Notes under the pieces: generated by a model | What the model saw: the letters and a program-made list of their open reading frames with translations, nothing else | The model's database searches: none | What the model was told of the DNA's origin: nothing | Shown: positions 49,916-63,139 of the stretch, one piece after another | Position numbering within the stretch: position 1 is the first letter of the stretch | How the letters are laid out: every line of letters starts with the position of its first letter | Assembly: GCA_030418545.1 (NCBI GenBank) | Contig: QAIB01000002.1 | Coordinates: forward strand, 248,001-312,000 | From: Xenophilus aerolatus | GTDB taxonomy: Bacteria; Pseudomonadota; Gammaproteobacteria; Burkholderiales; Burkholderiaceae_C | Reading direction: 5' to 3' | Length of the DNA stretch: 64,000 nt | Position numbers and translations under genes: made by a program

Positions 49916-51372
49916 GCGGCCTCCCCGCGGGCGTTGGCAGGCGGCGCATCGGCCAACGCTTCCAGCCCCGCCGTGGCGCGGCCCCACTCGGTGAAGGCGT
50001 GGACTTCGGCGAGGCCGGTGGACGCCAGCCATCGGCGCCAGCGTGCCGCGCCCGCCGGCTCCTCCGCCGCAGGCTCGCTGCCCTGGGGTGCGGCGGCCAG
50101 CCACAGCCGGCATTCGCCGCACAGCGGCAGTGCTTCGCGCAGCAGGCGTTCCGTGCCGCGGTCGGGGCTGGACGCGGCGTGGCAGGCGAGCAGCAGCACG
50201 CGCGGCCGCACGTGCATCAGCGCCTGCAGCAGCTCCTGCCGCTCGGCGGCGCTGCCGTCGATGCGCCGCACCAGCGAGGCCGCGCGCGGGACGGGCTGCG
50301 GCGGCCAGGGCAGCTCGGGCGGCAGCTCGAAACCGATGACGGCCAGCGTCGGCTGCGTCTGGCCCGCCAGGCTGGTGCGCGCCAGGTGCCAGTCGGCGCC
50401 GTGGGTGTCGGGATCGACCACCAGCGCCGGCGCCAGGGTGTCGAAGCGGGCGAAGAGCTTGCGGTAGTAGGGCGCTGCGGCATCGGGCTGCAGGCGGGCG
50501 CGGCGCCAGCGCCACACCAGCAGGCAGGCCAGCGCGGCCAGGGCGCGGGGCAGCAGGCCGTAGACCACGACGCAGCCCACCAGCCACCAGGCCAGCACGC
50601 CGTTGGTTGCGGCGGGCAGCGCAGGCCCGGGCGCGGCGCGCAGGTCGGCGGCGGCCGGCACCGGAAAGCCCAGCCAGCCGGGCAGCACCCCGAGCACGTC
50701 GATCCAGCGTGCGAACACCTCGGGGGCCAGAATGGTCGTCTCCCAGCCCAGCGTGTACTGGCGAAAGGCCAGCGCGAACAGCAGCGCCGCCAGGGCCGCG
50801 ACGAAGCTCAGCGCCCACACCGTGTGGCTCGCCAGCCCCAGCACCCAGGGCAGCAGCCGGGCACGTTCGAGCAGGCGCAGGGCGGCCTGCAGCAGCGCCG
50901 CGCCCTCGGCCCCGCGGCCCAGCGTCAGCCGCGCGGTGAGCGCGATCCAGAGGCGCCCGACCACGGCACCGAAGCCGGCCGCGCCCGGCCACAGCAGCGC
51001 CAGCAGCCAGAGCACGAAGGTCAGCGCGTGCACCCCCAGCAGGGCGACCAGGGCGGCCATGACGTTGATGCGCCGATCGTTCCCGTCCACGACGGCGCCG
51101 GCCAGCGCCAGCCCGGCCAGCACCACGATCGCCGCCAGCCCGAGCAGCACCCAGGGCGCCGCCGCAGCGGCGTGGCGCAGGCGCGCCTGCAGCCCCTGCC
51201 GTTCGCCCAGCGCGGCGGCACGCGCGGCCGCCTGGGCCATCGGCCCGCCCTCGGCGCCCAGTCCCACGCGCATGGCCTGTCCGTCTTCGAGCGGGCCGTT
51301 GCCCTCGAGCAGGCGGACGGCCTCGGTCAGCGTCGCTTCCGACAGGGTCAATGTGCGCAATGGGGGGCTCAA
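49912..51372 (-). CDS. DUF2868 membrane protein
   Basis: Protein of 486 residues with about four to five transmembrane helices (around 72-95, 103-130, 178-205, 270-300) and a large cytoplasmic C-terminal domain (330-480) containing VIGFELPPELPWPP and RVLLLACHAASSPDRGTERL. It is always seen next to the GTPase/DUF3482 protein and is coupled to it here by overlap. The apparent start is a TTG at 51372 with only a distant GAGG, so the N-terminus is uncertain. Confidence 0.85.
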   Translation of the reverse strand: MSPPLRTLTLSEATLTEAVRLLEGNGPLEDGQAMRVGLGAEGGPMAQAAARAAALGERQGLQARLRHAAAAAPWVLLGLAAIVVLAGLALAGAVVDGNDRRINVMAALVALLGVHALTFVLWLLALLWPGAAGFGAVVGRLWIALTARLTLGRGAEGAALLQAALRLLERARLLPWVLGLASHTVWALSFVAALAALLFALAFRQYTLGWETTILAPEVFARWIDVLGVLPGWLGFPVPAAADLRAAPGPALPAATNGVLAWWLVGCVVVYGLLPRALAALACLLVWRWRRARLQPDAAAPYYRKLFARFDTLAPALVVDPDTHGADWHLARTSLAGQTQPTLAVIGFELPPELPWPPQPVPRAASLVRRIDGSAAERQELLQALMHVRPRVLLLACHAASSPDRGTERLLREALPLCGECRLWLAAAPQGSEPAAEEPAGAARWRRWLASTGLAEVHAFTEWGRATAGLEALADAPPANARGEAA

Positions 51373-51460
51373 CGTGTGCTTTCGCCTCGAGGTCCGGGGG
51401 CGCGCCGCCAGACAGGGCGCGCCGAAATTATGACGTCGGGGTCGGATTGGCCTGCGGCAA

Positions 51461-51525
51461 TGCTATGAAGTTGATAGCTGCTGACGCAGGTATGGCGGGC
51501 GCTGGAAGCCGATTCGGTTCGAATG
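51461..51525 (+). repeat. GCTATC-family intergenic repeat
   Basis: TGCTATGAAGTTGATAGCTG hairpin, then CTGACGCAGG, TATGGCGGGC, GCTGGAAGCC and GATTCGGTTCGAA. A degenerate copy between the argG terminator and the DUF2868 gene start. Confidence 0.75.
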
Positions 51526-51538
51526 TTCGCAGCGCGCC

Positions 51539-51563
51539 AAAAAAAAGCGGCCCGAAGGCCGCT
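51539..51563 (-). terminator. Intrinsic terminator of argG
   Basis: On the minus strand AGCGGCC-TTCG-GGCCGCT is followed by seven T: a 7-bp GC stem closed by a stable UUCG tetraloop, about 30 bp after the argG stop. Confidence 0.92.
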
Positions 51564-51592
51564 GTTTCGGAATGCCCGCGAAGCGGACTGCC

Positions 51593-55248
<3,656 letters not shown>

Positions 55249-55252
<4 letters not shown>

Positions 55253-56313
55253 GCGATCTCCTCGATGCCGCGCCCGCGGCAGCTCCGGCCCGCCAACTGC
55301 CCGTACAGCTGGAGGTAGTTCCGGGCCATCGTGCGGGCGGTGAAGCGCGCTTCGAAGCGCTCGCGCACGCGGCGGCGACACAACGTGCCGACGCTTCGGG
55401 TCGCCGCGATCGCTGCCGGCATGTCGTCGACGACGAAGCCGGTCACGCCGTCGTCGACCACCTCGGGGACGGAGCCGCAGCGCCAGCCGATCACCGGCGT
55501 GCCGCATGCCATCGCCTCGATCATGACGAGGCCGAAGGGCTCGGGCCAGTCGATGGGAAACAGCAGTGCGCGTGCGCCGCACAGAAAGGCGCTCTTGTCG
55601 GCCTCGCCGATCTCGCCCACGAACTCGATCAGGGGGTCGTTCAGCAGGGGCTGGATCTCGCGCCGGAAATACTCGCGGTCCGCCGGGTCCACCTTGGCCG
55701 CGATGCGCAGCGCGATCCCCGCGGCCTTGGCGATCTCGATGGCCCGGTCCGGGCGCTTCTCGGGCGAGATGCGGCCGAGGAAGGCCAGGTAGCCGGGTTC
55801 GGCGGCCGGGCTCCACGGGTAGGCGGCGGGGTCCAGGCCGTGCGCGATCGTGGCGGCCCAGTTCGCCTGGGGGAGGAAGGCCCGCTGGCGCTCGGAGATC
55901 GACACCAGCGCATAGGCTGGCCAGCGCTCGTACGCGTCCACCAGGTCGGTCATGTCGAGGCAGCCGTGGAGCGTCGTCACCGTTCGGGGCGCGAGTTCCT
56001 CGAACAATGGAAAGTGCAGCAGGTCGGTGTGGAAGTGCAGCACATCGAAGCGGTGGGCCTGCCGGCGCACCTCGTGCAGCAGGGCCAGATGCGCCGCCAG
56101 GTCCGACTTGAGCGGTGCCGGGTCCAGGCGCAAGGCGGTCGCCCGGGTGGCATGCAGGCTGGCCCGGGTGAGCGAATCGCCCTAAGCGAAGAGCGTGACC
56201 TCGTGGCCATCGTCGATCAAGGCGTCGACGAGATGGGCAACGATGCGCTCGGTGCCGCCATACAGGCGTGGCGGGACGGCTTCGTACAGCGGTGCGATCT
56301 GGGCGATTTTCAT
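55249..56313 (-). pseudogene. Family 4 glycosyltransferase with in-frame amber stop
   Basis: GT4 glycosyltransferase of about 354 residues, interrupted once. The start at 56313 gives MKIAQIAPLYEAVPPRLYGG and the GGTERIVAHL donor loop; then TAG at 56182-56184 where relatives have serine (VTLFA-stop-GDSLTRA). The same frame continues intact with VLHFHTDLLHFP, LAFLGRISPEKRPDRAIEIA and WPEPFGLVMIEAMACGTPVI. One base change (TCG to TAG) explains it. Upstream of and overlapping the frameshifted debranching enzyme gene. A shortened product could begin at a TTG/GTG after the stop but would lack the acceptor-side N-terminus. Confidence 0.85.
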
Positions 56314-56477
56314 GGCGAACGACGGTCCGAGGGATCGCCGGTCAGCCCGTTCGATGGGAATCGCTCGACCTGCGATCTGGCTTGCGCCTGCAGGCAGTGT
56401 TGCCAGCGATCGCACGCGGCCGCTTCGGCGGAGGGCACGCGCGCTGTAGGCGCACGCCATCACCGGCCGGCCGGCGC

Positions 56478-58346
<1,869 letters not shown>

Positions 58347-58442
58347 GGCGCGGGGTCTCCCTTGGGAATGCTCGTGCGGCGCTCGTGACGCCGGGCCGTC
58401 ACTGTAGCGATGTGCCCCGGCCCGTGAAGCAGCAGGGATGTT

Positions 58443-58509
58443 CTGCTATCGAATGGATAGCAGGAGGCGCCCGCTGGACGCGCGCGCCAGGCACTTTTCG
58501 CTATGAAGC
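58443..58509 (+). repeat. GCTATC-family intergenic repeat
   Basis: CTGCTATCGAATGGATAGCA hairpin, then GGAGGCGCCCGCTGGACGCG, CGCGCCAGG and CACTTTTCGCTATGAAG. A full copy between the ABC exporter gene and the ridA-like gene. Confidence 0.8.
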
Positions 58510-58513
58510 GGGC

Positions 58514-58906
58514 TCAGCCTGCGCTCACCGCCGCCACGCACTCGATCTCCAGCAGCATGCGCGGGTCGGGCAGCGAGGCGACCACGCAGGTGGTGCGGGC
58601 CGGGTAGGGGGCGGGGCCGAAGGCTTCGGCATAGCGGCGGTTCATCTCGGCCACGTCGCTCTGGCGCGTGAGCAGCATGTTGACCTTGACCAGCGAGCGC
58701 ATGCCCGAGCCGGCCGTCTCCAGCGTGCGGCGCAGTGCCACCACCGCCTGGTCGAACTGCTTGCCGAAATCGCCCTCGTCGATGCTGCCGTCGTCGTGGT
58801 AGCCCGGCGTGCCGGAGACGAAGACCAGGTCGCCGATGCGCGCCGCGGCCGACAGCGGCGGGGTCTTGAAGCGGCCTTCGGAGGCGAAGTAGTGGACGGT
58901 GCTCAT
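58514..58906 (-). CDS. RidA family protein
   Basis: Small trimeric enzyme of 130 residues of the YjgF/YER057c/UK114 family. Canonical RidA hydrolyses reactive enamine/imine intermediates. Visible are AARIGDLVFVSGTPGYHDDG, FDQAVVALRRTLETAGSGMR and the C-terminal ARTTCVVASLPDPRMLLEIE with the substrate-binding arginine at the start and glutamate at the end. It is in line after the LysR gene (32-bp gap). Confidence 0.92.
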   Translation of the reverse strand: MSTVHYFASEGRFKTPPLSAAARIGDLVFVSGTPGYHDDGSIDEGDFGKQFDQAVVALRRTLETAGSGMRSLVKVNMLLTRQSDVAEMNRRYAEAFGPAPYPARTTCVVASLPDPRMLLEIECVAAVSAG

Positions 58907-58938
58907 GGTGGGGCTCCTGCGTGCTGAGTGGGCCTGCA

Positions 58939-59826
58939 TCATGCCCCGCCCAGGGCGGCCGCCAGGAAGTCGATGAAGCTGCGCAGCTTGGGGGCCATGT
59001 ACTGGCGGCTGGTGTAGACCGCGAAGAGGGTGTTCACCGGCGCCATGTACTGCGGCACGAGCTGCACCAGCGCGCCGCTGGCCAGGTCGTCTTCCACCAG
59101 CCAGTCGGGCAGGTAGGCGAATCCCAGGCCGGCGCGCACGGTGTGCAGGGTGAGGTTGGTGTCGTCCGAGCGCATCGCGGGCGTCAGGCGCAACGGCACC
59201 TGCCGCCCGGCCGGGCCGCGCAGCGTCAGGCCCTCCAGCTTCACGTAGCTCGGCACGATGGCCGCCATGCGCGCGAGCTCGGCCGGCGTCTCGGGCGTGC
59301 CGGCGCGCTTCAGGTAGGCCGGCGAGGCGACGAGGTGGAACGCCACCCGGCACAGCGGCCGGGCGATCAGCGCGGGCGAGGGCTCCTGCGTGGCGCGCAG
59401 CGCGAGGTCGTAGCCATCGGCTGCCAGGTCCACCTTGCGGTTGGCCAGGTGCATGTCGACCAGCACCTCGGGGTACCGTGCGCGGTAGTCGGCCAGCACC
59501 CGCGCGATGCGCGGCGTGGCGCACCACACGGGCGCGCTCACCTTGAGCTGGCCGCGCGGCGTGGTGTCGCGGCTGCCGATGGCACTCTCGGCCGCATCGA
59601 GCAGGTCGAGCGCGCGGGCGCTCTGCTCGTACCAGGCCGTGCCGGCCTCGGTCAGGCTCAGGTGCCGGCTGGAGCGGTGCAGCAGGCGGGCGCCCAGCGA
59701 CTTCTCCAGCTGCGCCACGTGCTTGCTGGCCATGGGCGCCGAAATGCCCAGTACCTGCGCCGCCTGCGCGAAGCTGCCGGCCTCGACCACTTCACGGAAC
59801 ACGCGCAGGCTGGTGAGTCGGTCCAT
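58939..59826 (-). CDS. LysR-family transcriptional regulator
   Basis: Regulator of 295 residues from ATG 59826 (MDRLTSLRVFREVVEAGSFA). The helix-turn-helix has AAQVLGISAPMASKHVAQLE; the effector domain follows from about 90. Sequence style is the CrgA/AaeR-like subgroup. It is divergent from the LigB-type dioxygenase gene, with paired inverted half-sites between, the classical arrangement for a LysR activator and its target. The ORF runs open upstream across the spacer, which is not protein-like. Confidence 0.92.
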   Translation of the reverse strand: MDRLTSLRVFREVVEAGSFAQAAQVLGISAPMASKHVAQLEKSLGARLLHRSSRHLSLTEAGTAWYEQSARALDLLDAAESAIGSRDTTPRGQLKVSAPVWCATPRIARVLADYRARYPEVLVDMHLANRKVDLAADGYDLALRATQEPSPALIARPLCRVAFHLVASPAYLKRAGTPETPAELARMAAIVPSYVKLEGLTLRGPAGRQVPLRLTPAMRSDDTNLTLHTVRAGLGFAYLPDWLVEDDLASGALVQLVPQYMAPVNTLFAVYTSRQYMAPKLRSFIDFLAAALGGA

Positions 59827-59855
59827 GGTGCTTTCCCGGGAAGAAATCGACCATT

Positions 59856-59898
59856 GAATGTAGCGCTCTCGAATTCCGATGAAGAAATCCCTACATTC
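59856..59898. promoter_or_regulatory. Paired LysR half-sites, lysR / dioxygenase
   Basis: GAATGTAG (59856-59863) and CTACATTC (59891-59898) are exact inverted copies separated by 27 bp, in an AT-rich divergent spacer. The right copy overlaps the region just before the dioxygenase ribosome site (AAGGAG). Suggests regulator dimers bridging the promoter. Confidence 0.5.
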
Positions 59899-59915
59899 GA
59901 GGCAAGGAGCATTCC

Positions 59916-60764
59916 ATGACCACATCCACGATTTCCGGCAGCGGCTCGCGTCTGCCGACCTACTTCATCTCGCACGGGGGCGGTCCCTGGCCCTGGATGA
60001 AGGCCGAGATGGGCGACACCTACGCGAAGCTCGAGGCCTCGCTGGCCGACATGCCGCGCCAGGTCGGCCGCACGCCCAAGGCCATCCTCATGGTCTCGGC
60101 CCACTGGGAGGCGCCGGTGTTCACCGTGCAGGCGAACCCGCGCCCGCCCATGATCTACGACTATGGCGGCTTCCCGCCGCATACCTACAGCGTGCACTAC
60201 GACGCCCCCGGCTCGCCGGCACTGGCGCGGCGCGTGCAGCAGCTGCTCGAGGCCGCCGGCCTGCCCAGCGCCGTGGATGCCGAGCGCGGCTACGACCACG
60301 GCATGTTCTCGCCCATGAAGGCCATCTACCCCAAGGCCGAGGTGCCCGTGGTGCAGCTCTCGCTCAAGCGCGGGCTGAGCCCGGCCGAGCACCTGGCGCT
60401 GGGCCGCGCGCTGGCGCCGCTGCGCGACGAGGACGTGCTCATCGTCGGCAGCGGCCTGAGTTACCACAACCTGCGCGCCTTCGGCCCGCAGGCGGCCGCA
60501 CCGTCGAAGGCCTTCGACGACTGGCTGGGCGACACGGTGACCGGCCGCACCGGCGAGGCCCGCTCGCAGGGGCTGGCCGACTGGGCCGCCGCGCCGGCGG
60601 CGCGCATCGCCCACCCGCGCGAGGAGCACCTGATTCCGCTGATGGTGGCGGTGGGCGCGGCCGAGGGCGAGGCCGGCACGCGGGTCTACCACGAGAACGC
60701 CTTCATGGGCGGCCTGACCGTGTCGAGCTACCGCTTCGGCGCTGCGGAGGGCGACGCGCGCTGA
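59916..60764 (+). CDS. LigB-type extradiol ring-cleavage dioxygenase (DODA-like)
   Basis: Class III extradiol dioxygenase of 282 residues, 4,5-DOPA-dioxygenase-like, using a non-heme metal. Probable ligands are H20 (YFISHGGGPW) and H63 (MVSAHWEAP), with a catalytic histidine in RGYDHGMFSPMKAIYPKAEV and a late HPREEHLIPLMVAVGAAEGE. Single-subunit enzymes of this group act on small catechols; E. coli YgiD is a relative. Probably induced through the divergent LysR protein by a phenolic compound. Confidence 0.9.
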   Translation: MTTSTISGSGSRLPTYFISHGGGPWPWMKAEMGDTYAKLEASLADMPRQVGRTPKAILMVSAHWEAPVFTVQANPRPPMIYDYGGFPPHTYSVHYDAPGSPALARRVQQLLEAAGLPSAVDAERGYDHGMFSPMKAIYPKAEVPVVQLSLKRGLSPAEHLALGRALAPLRDEDVLIVGSGLSYHNLRAFGPQAAAPSKAFDDWLGDTVTGRTGEARSQGLADWAAAPAARIAHPREEHLIPLMVAVGAAEGEAGTRVYHENAFMGGLTVSSYRFGAAEGDAR

Positions 60765-60785
60765 CAGGCGCGGGTGCGACGGGCT

Positions 60786-61568
60786 TCAGCCGGCGCCCAG
60801 CGCCTGCATCAGCGCAGGCAGGCCGCGCGCCGCCGTGGTCTGCCACACGATGTCGCCCGGCGCGCCCCGCGCATCGGCGTCGGGGTTGAGCACGGCCACC
60901 TGCGCGCCGTGCTGGCGCGCGGTGTCGGGCAGGCCGGCCGCGGGGTAGACCAGCCCGGAGGTGCCGACCACCAGCACCAGGTCGGCGGCCGCGACCCGTG
61001 CCAGCGCGGTGCGCCAGGGCGCCTCGGGCAGCGCCTCGCCGAACCACACCACGCCGGGCCGCACCGGGCCGCCGCAGCGGTCGCAGCGCGGCGGCGGCAG
61101 CGATGCCATCTCGGGTGCATCGGCCTCGGCGCCGGCCGGCAGCACGAAGGCGTGGCCGCAATCGAAGCAGCGCGGCGCGAACAGGCTGCCGTGCAGGTGC
61201 AGCACCCCGGCCGAGCCGGCACGCTCGTGCAGGTCGTCGACGTTCTGGGTGACGATGGCCAGGGCGTTCACGTGCGGCAGCGCAGCCAGCGCGCGCAGGG
61301 CGTTGTGGCCGGCGTTGGGCTGCGCACGCGCCACCTGGCGCCGGCGCGCCTCGTACCAGGCCCACACCACGTCGGGCTGGCGCGCGAAGGCCTCGGGCGT
61401 GGCCAGGTCCTCCGGCCTGAAGCGCGCCCACAGGCCCGAGACCTTGTCGCGGAAGGTGGGGATGCCGCTCTCGCTGGACATGCCGGCGCCCGTGAGGACG
61501 ACGATACGCTGCGCGGTGCGCGCGGCGCTCAGCAGTTCGGCCGGCACCGGCGCGCGTTCGACGCTCAT
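60786..61568 (-). CDS. NAD-dependent protein deacetylase (sirtuin)
   Basis: SIR2 family enzyme of 260 residues that removes acyl groups from lysines using NAD. It has the NAD loop LTGAGMSSESGIPTFRDKVS, catalytic H126 in LHLHGSLF, zinc cysteines C134, C137, C162 and C165, and VVWFGEALPE. Bacterial relatives (CobB) regulate acyl-CoA synthetases, but no such gene is adjacent. It runs toward the DUF2384 gene's downstream side in the same direction, 30 bp apart. Confidence 0.93.
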   Translation of the reverse strand: MSVERAPVPAELLSAARTAQRIVVLTGAGMSSESGIPTFRDKVSGLWARFRPEDLATPEAFARQPDVVWAWYEARRRQVARAQPNAGHNALRALAALPHVNALAIVTQNVDDLHERAGSAGVLHLHGSLFAPRCFDCGHAFVLPAGAEADAPEMASLPPPRCDRCGGPVRPGVVWFGEALPEAPWRTALARVAAADLVLVVGTSGLVYPAAGLPDTARQHGAQVAVLNPDADARGAPGDIVWQTTAARGLPALMQALGAG

Positions 61569-61598
61569 GCGTTCACGCTCGGGCCGCGCGCCGCCCGT

Positions 61599-62066
61599 TC
61601 ACGCCCCGCGGGCGTAGGCCGCGAGCAGCGCGTGCACCTTGTCCAGGCCCTGCGGCGTGGTCGCCATCTGCTGTGGCGTCTGGCCACCCAGCAGCGGGTG
61701 CGGGCGCCGAAGCCAGGAAGCCGCCTCGCCGCCCAGCACGCGCCGCGCATGCTCGCGCAGATCCTCGCCGCCGGCGCCCTTCGACGGCTCGCGGCCTCGC
61801 GGCGCCGGCGGCATGGCCGGCGCTGGCGCCGGTGCGTCCTGCAGCCGGCTGCGGGCGTAGGGCCGCAGGGCGGCAATGCCTTCCTGGATGGAAAAGCCGC
61901 CGGCCTGCAGCTTGCGCGCGAAGGCGTCGGCCAGCACCTTCAGTTCTTCCTCGCGCGCCGTGACGCGCTGTGCAGCGAGTGCCTCGCGCGCGCGGGTGAG
62001 GCGCTGGATGCGTGCCTCGATCTCGGCCAGGGAGGGTGGGCGGGTGTCCGGATGGTCTTGCGTCAT
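61599..62066 (-). CDS. DUF2384 (Xre/MbcA/ParS toxin-binding type) protein with coiled-coil N-terminus
   Basis: Protein of 155 residues. The C-terminus (about 108-155) matches the toxin-binding antitoxin domain: VLGGEAASWLRRPHPLLGGQ, TPQQMATTPQGLDKVHALLA. The N-terminal 55 residues form a coiled coil (RIQRLTRAREALAAQRVTAR, EEELKVLADAFARKLQAGGF), with a Pro/Ala linker between. The usual helix-turn-helix of Xre antitoxins is missing, and no RES toxin gene is adjacent, so this is probably not a classic antitoxin. ATG 62066 starts the homologous part. Confidence 0.75.
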   Translation of the reverse strand: MTQDHPDTRPPSLAEIEARIQRLTRAREALAAQRVTAREEELKVLADAFARKLQAGGFSIQEGIAALRPYARSRLQDAPAPAPAMPPAPRGREPSKGAGGEDLREHARRVLGGEAASWLRRPHPLLGGQTPQQMATTPQGLDKVHALLAAYARGA

Positions 62067-62230
62067 CGATCGCTGGGGGAGGAAACGGAGAAGTCGGACC
62101 GGGCGCCCGAGGCAACCCGCGACCCCGGCGATTGTCCCGGAAAGCAATGAGGCCGGCCGGCGGCGCGCGTCGGACAAGGCCGATGCCCCCTGGCCGTGCC
62201 GGCCGCGAGCCCGCGGCCACAATCGCGGCC

Positions 62231-63124
62231 ATGTCCTTGTCGCCTCCCGACGTCTTCTCCTGGTCCTCCGCCGATGCCGACCCGCAGGCGCGTGCGCAGA
62301 TCGCCCGCATCGAGGGGCTGGCCACGGTGTTCGACCGCGAGCACGCCGGCACGCGCGTGCGCTGGCGCCGCTTCGGCGCCGACACCAGCCGGCCGCCGCT
62401 CGTGCTGCTGCACGGCGGCCACGGCAGCTGGATGCACTGGCTGCGCAATGCCGAGGCGCTCTCGGCCGGCCGCGCGCTGTGGCTGCCCGACATGCCGGGC
62501 TTCAACGAATCCGATGCGCTGCCGCAAACGGCTCCCGGCGAAGACCCGCTGCGGCCGCTGCTGGCCGCGCTCGGTGGCACCCTCGATCAGCTCATCGGCG
62601 CGGGCAGCGTCATCGATCTCGGCGGCTTTTCCTTCGGCGGGCTGACGGCCGCGCGCTTCGGGGTCGGGCGCGGCGCGGTCCGCCGGCTCGCGCTCATCGG
62701 CAGCGGCGGCCACGGCTCGCTGCGCCGCATGACGGTGCAGATGATCAACTGGCGCGCCGCCCCCGACCGACAGGCGGAACGAGCCGCGCTGCGGCACAAC
62801 CTGGCGGCGCTGATGCTGCACGACGCGTCCGCCGTCGACGCGCTGGCCTTCGCCATCCACGACATCTCCTGCCACGGCACGCGCTTTCGCAGCAAGGAGG
62901 TGTCGCAGTCGGGCGGCTTGCAGCAGGCGCTCGGCGCGCTGGATGTGCCGACGCTGCTGCTGTGGGGGGAGTTCGACGTCACGGCCGACCCGCGCCCCCT
63001 GGTGGAGAAGCTCGCCGCCGAAGGCCCGGGGCGCGAAGGCGTGGTGATCGACGGCGCTGGGCACTGGGCGCAGTACGAGCGCGCCGACGAGGTCAACGCG
63101 CGGCTCGTGGCCTTCTTCCGCTGA
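62231..63124 (+). CDS. Alpha/beta hydrolase
   Basis: Alpha/beta-fold hydrolase of 297 residues. Oxyanion strand LVLLHGGHGSWMHWL, nucleophile S134 in GGFSFGG, acid in LLLWGEFDVTADP, and histidine in IDGAGHWAQYE. An N-terminal extension of about 45 residues precedes the core. It resembles meta-cleavage-product hydrolases and esterases; the substrate is unknown. The start at 62231 is supported by homology of the N-terminal core; sequence upstream is antisense to the DUF2384 gene's leader. Confidence 0.9.
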   Translation: MSLSPPDVFSWSSADADPQARAQIARIEGLATVFDREHAGTRVRWRRFGADTSRPPLVLLHGGHGSWMHWLRNAEALSAGRALWLPDMPGFNESDALPQTAPGEDPLRPLLAALGGTLDQLIGAGSVIDLGGFSFGGLTAARFGVGRGAVRRLALIGSGGHGSLRRMTVQMINWRAAPDRQAERAALRHNLAALMLHDASAVDALAFAIHDISCHGTRFRSKEVSQSGGLQQALGALDVPTLLLWGEFDVTADPRPLVEKLAAEGPGREGVVIDGAGHWAQYERADEVNARLVAFFR

Positions 63125-63139
63125 GCCTCGCCGCGACCG

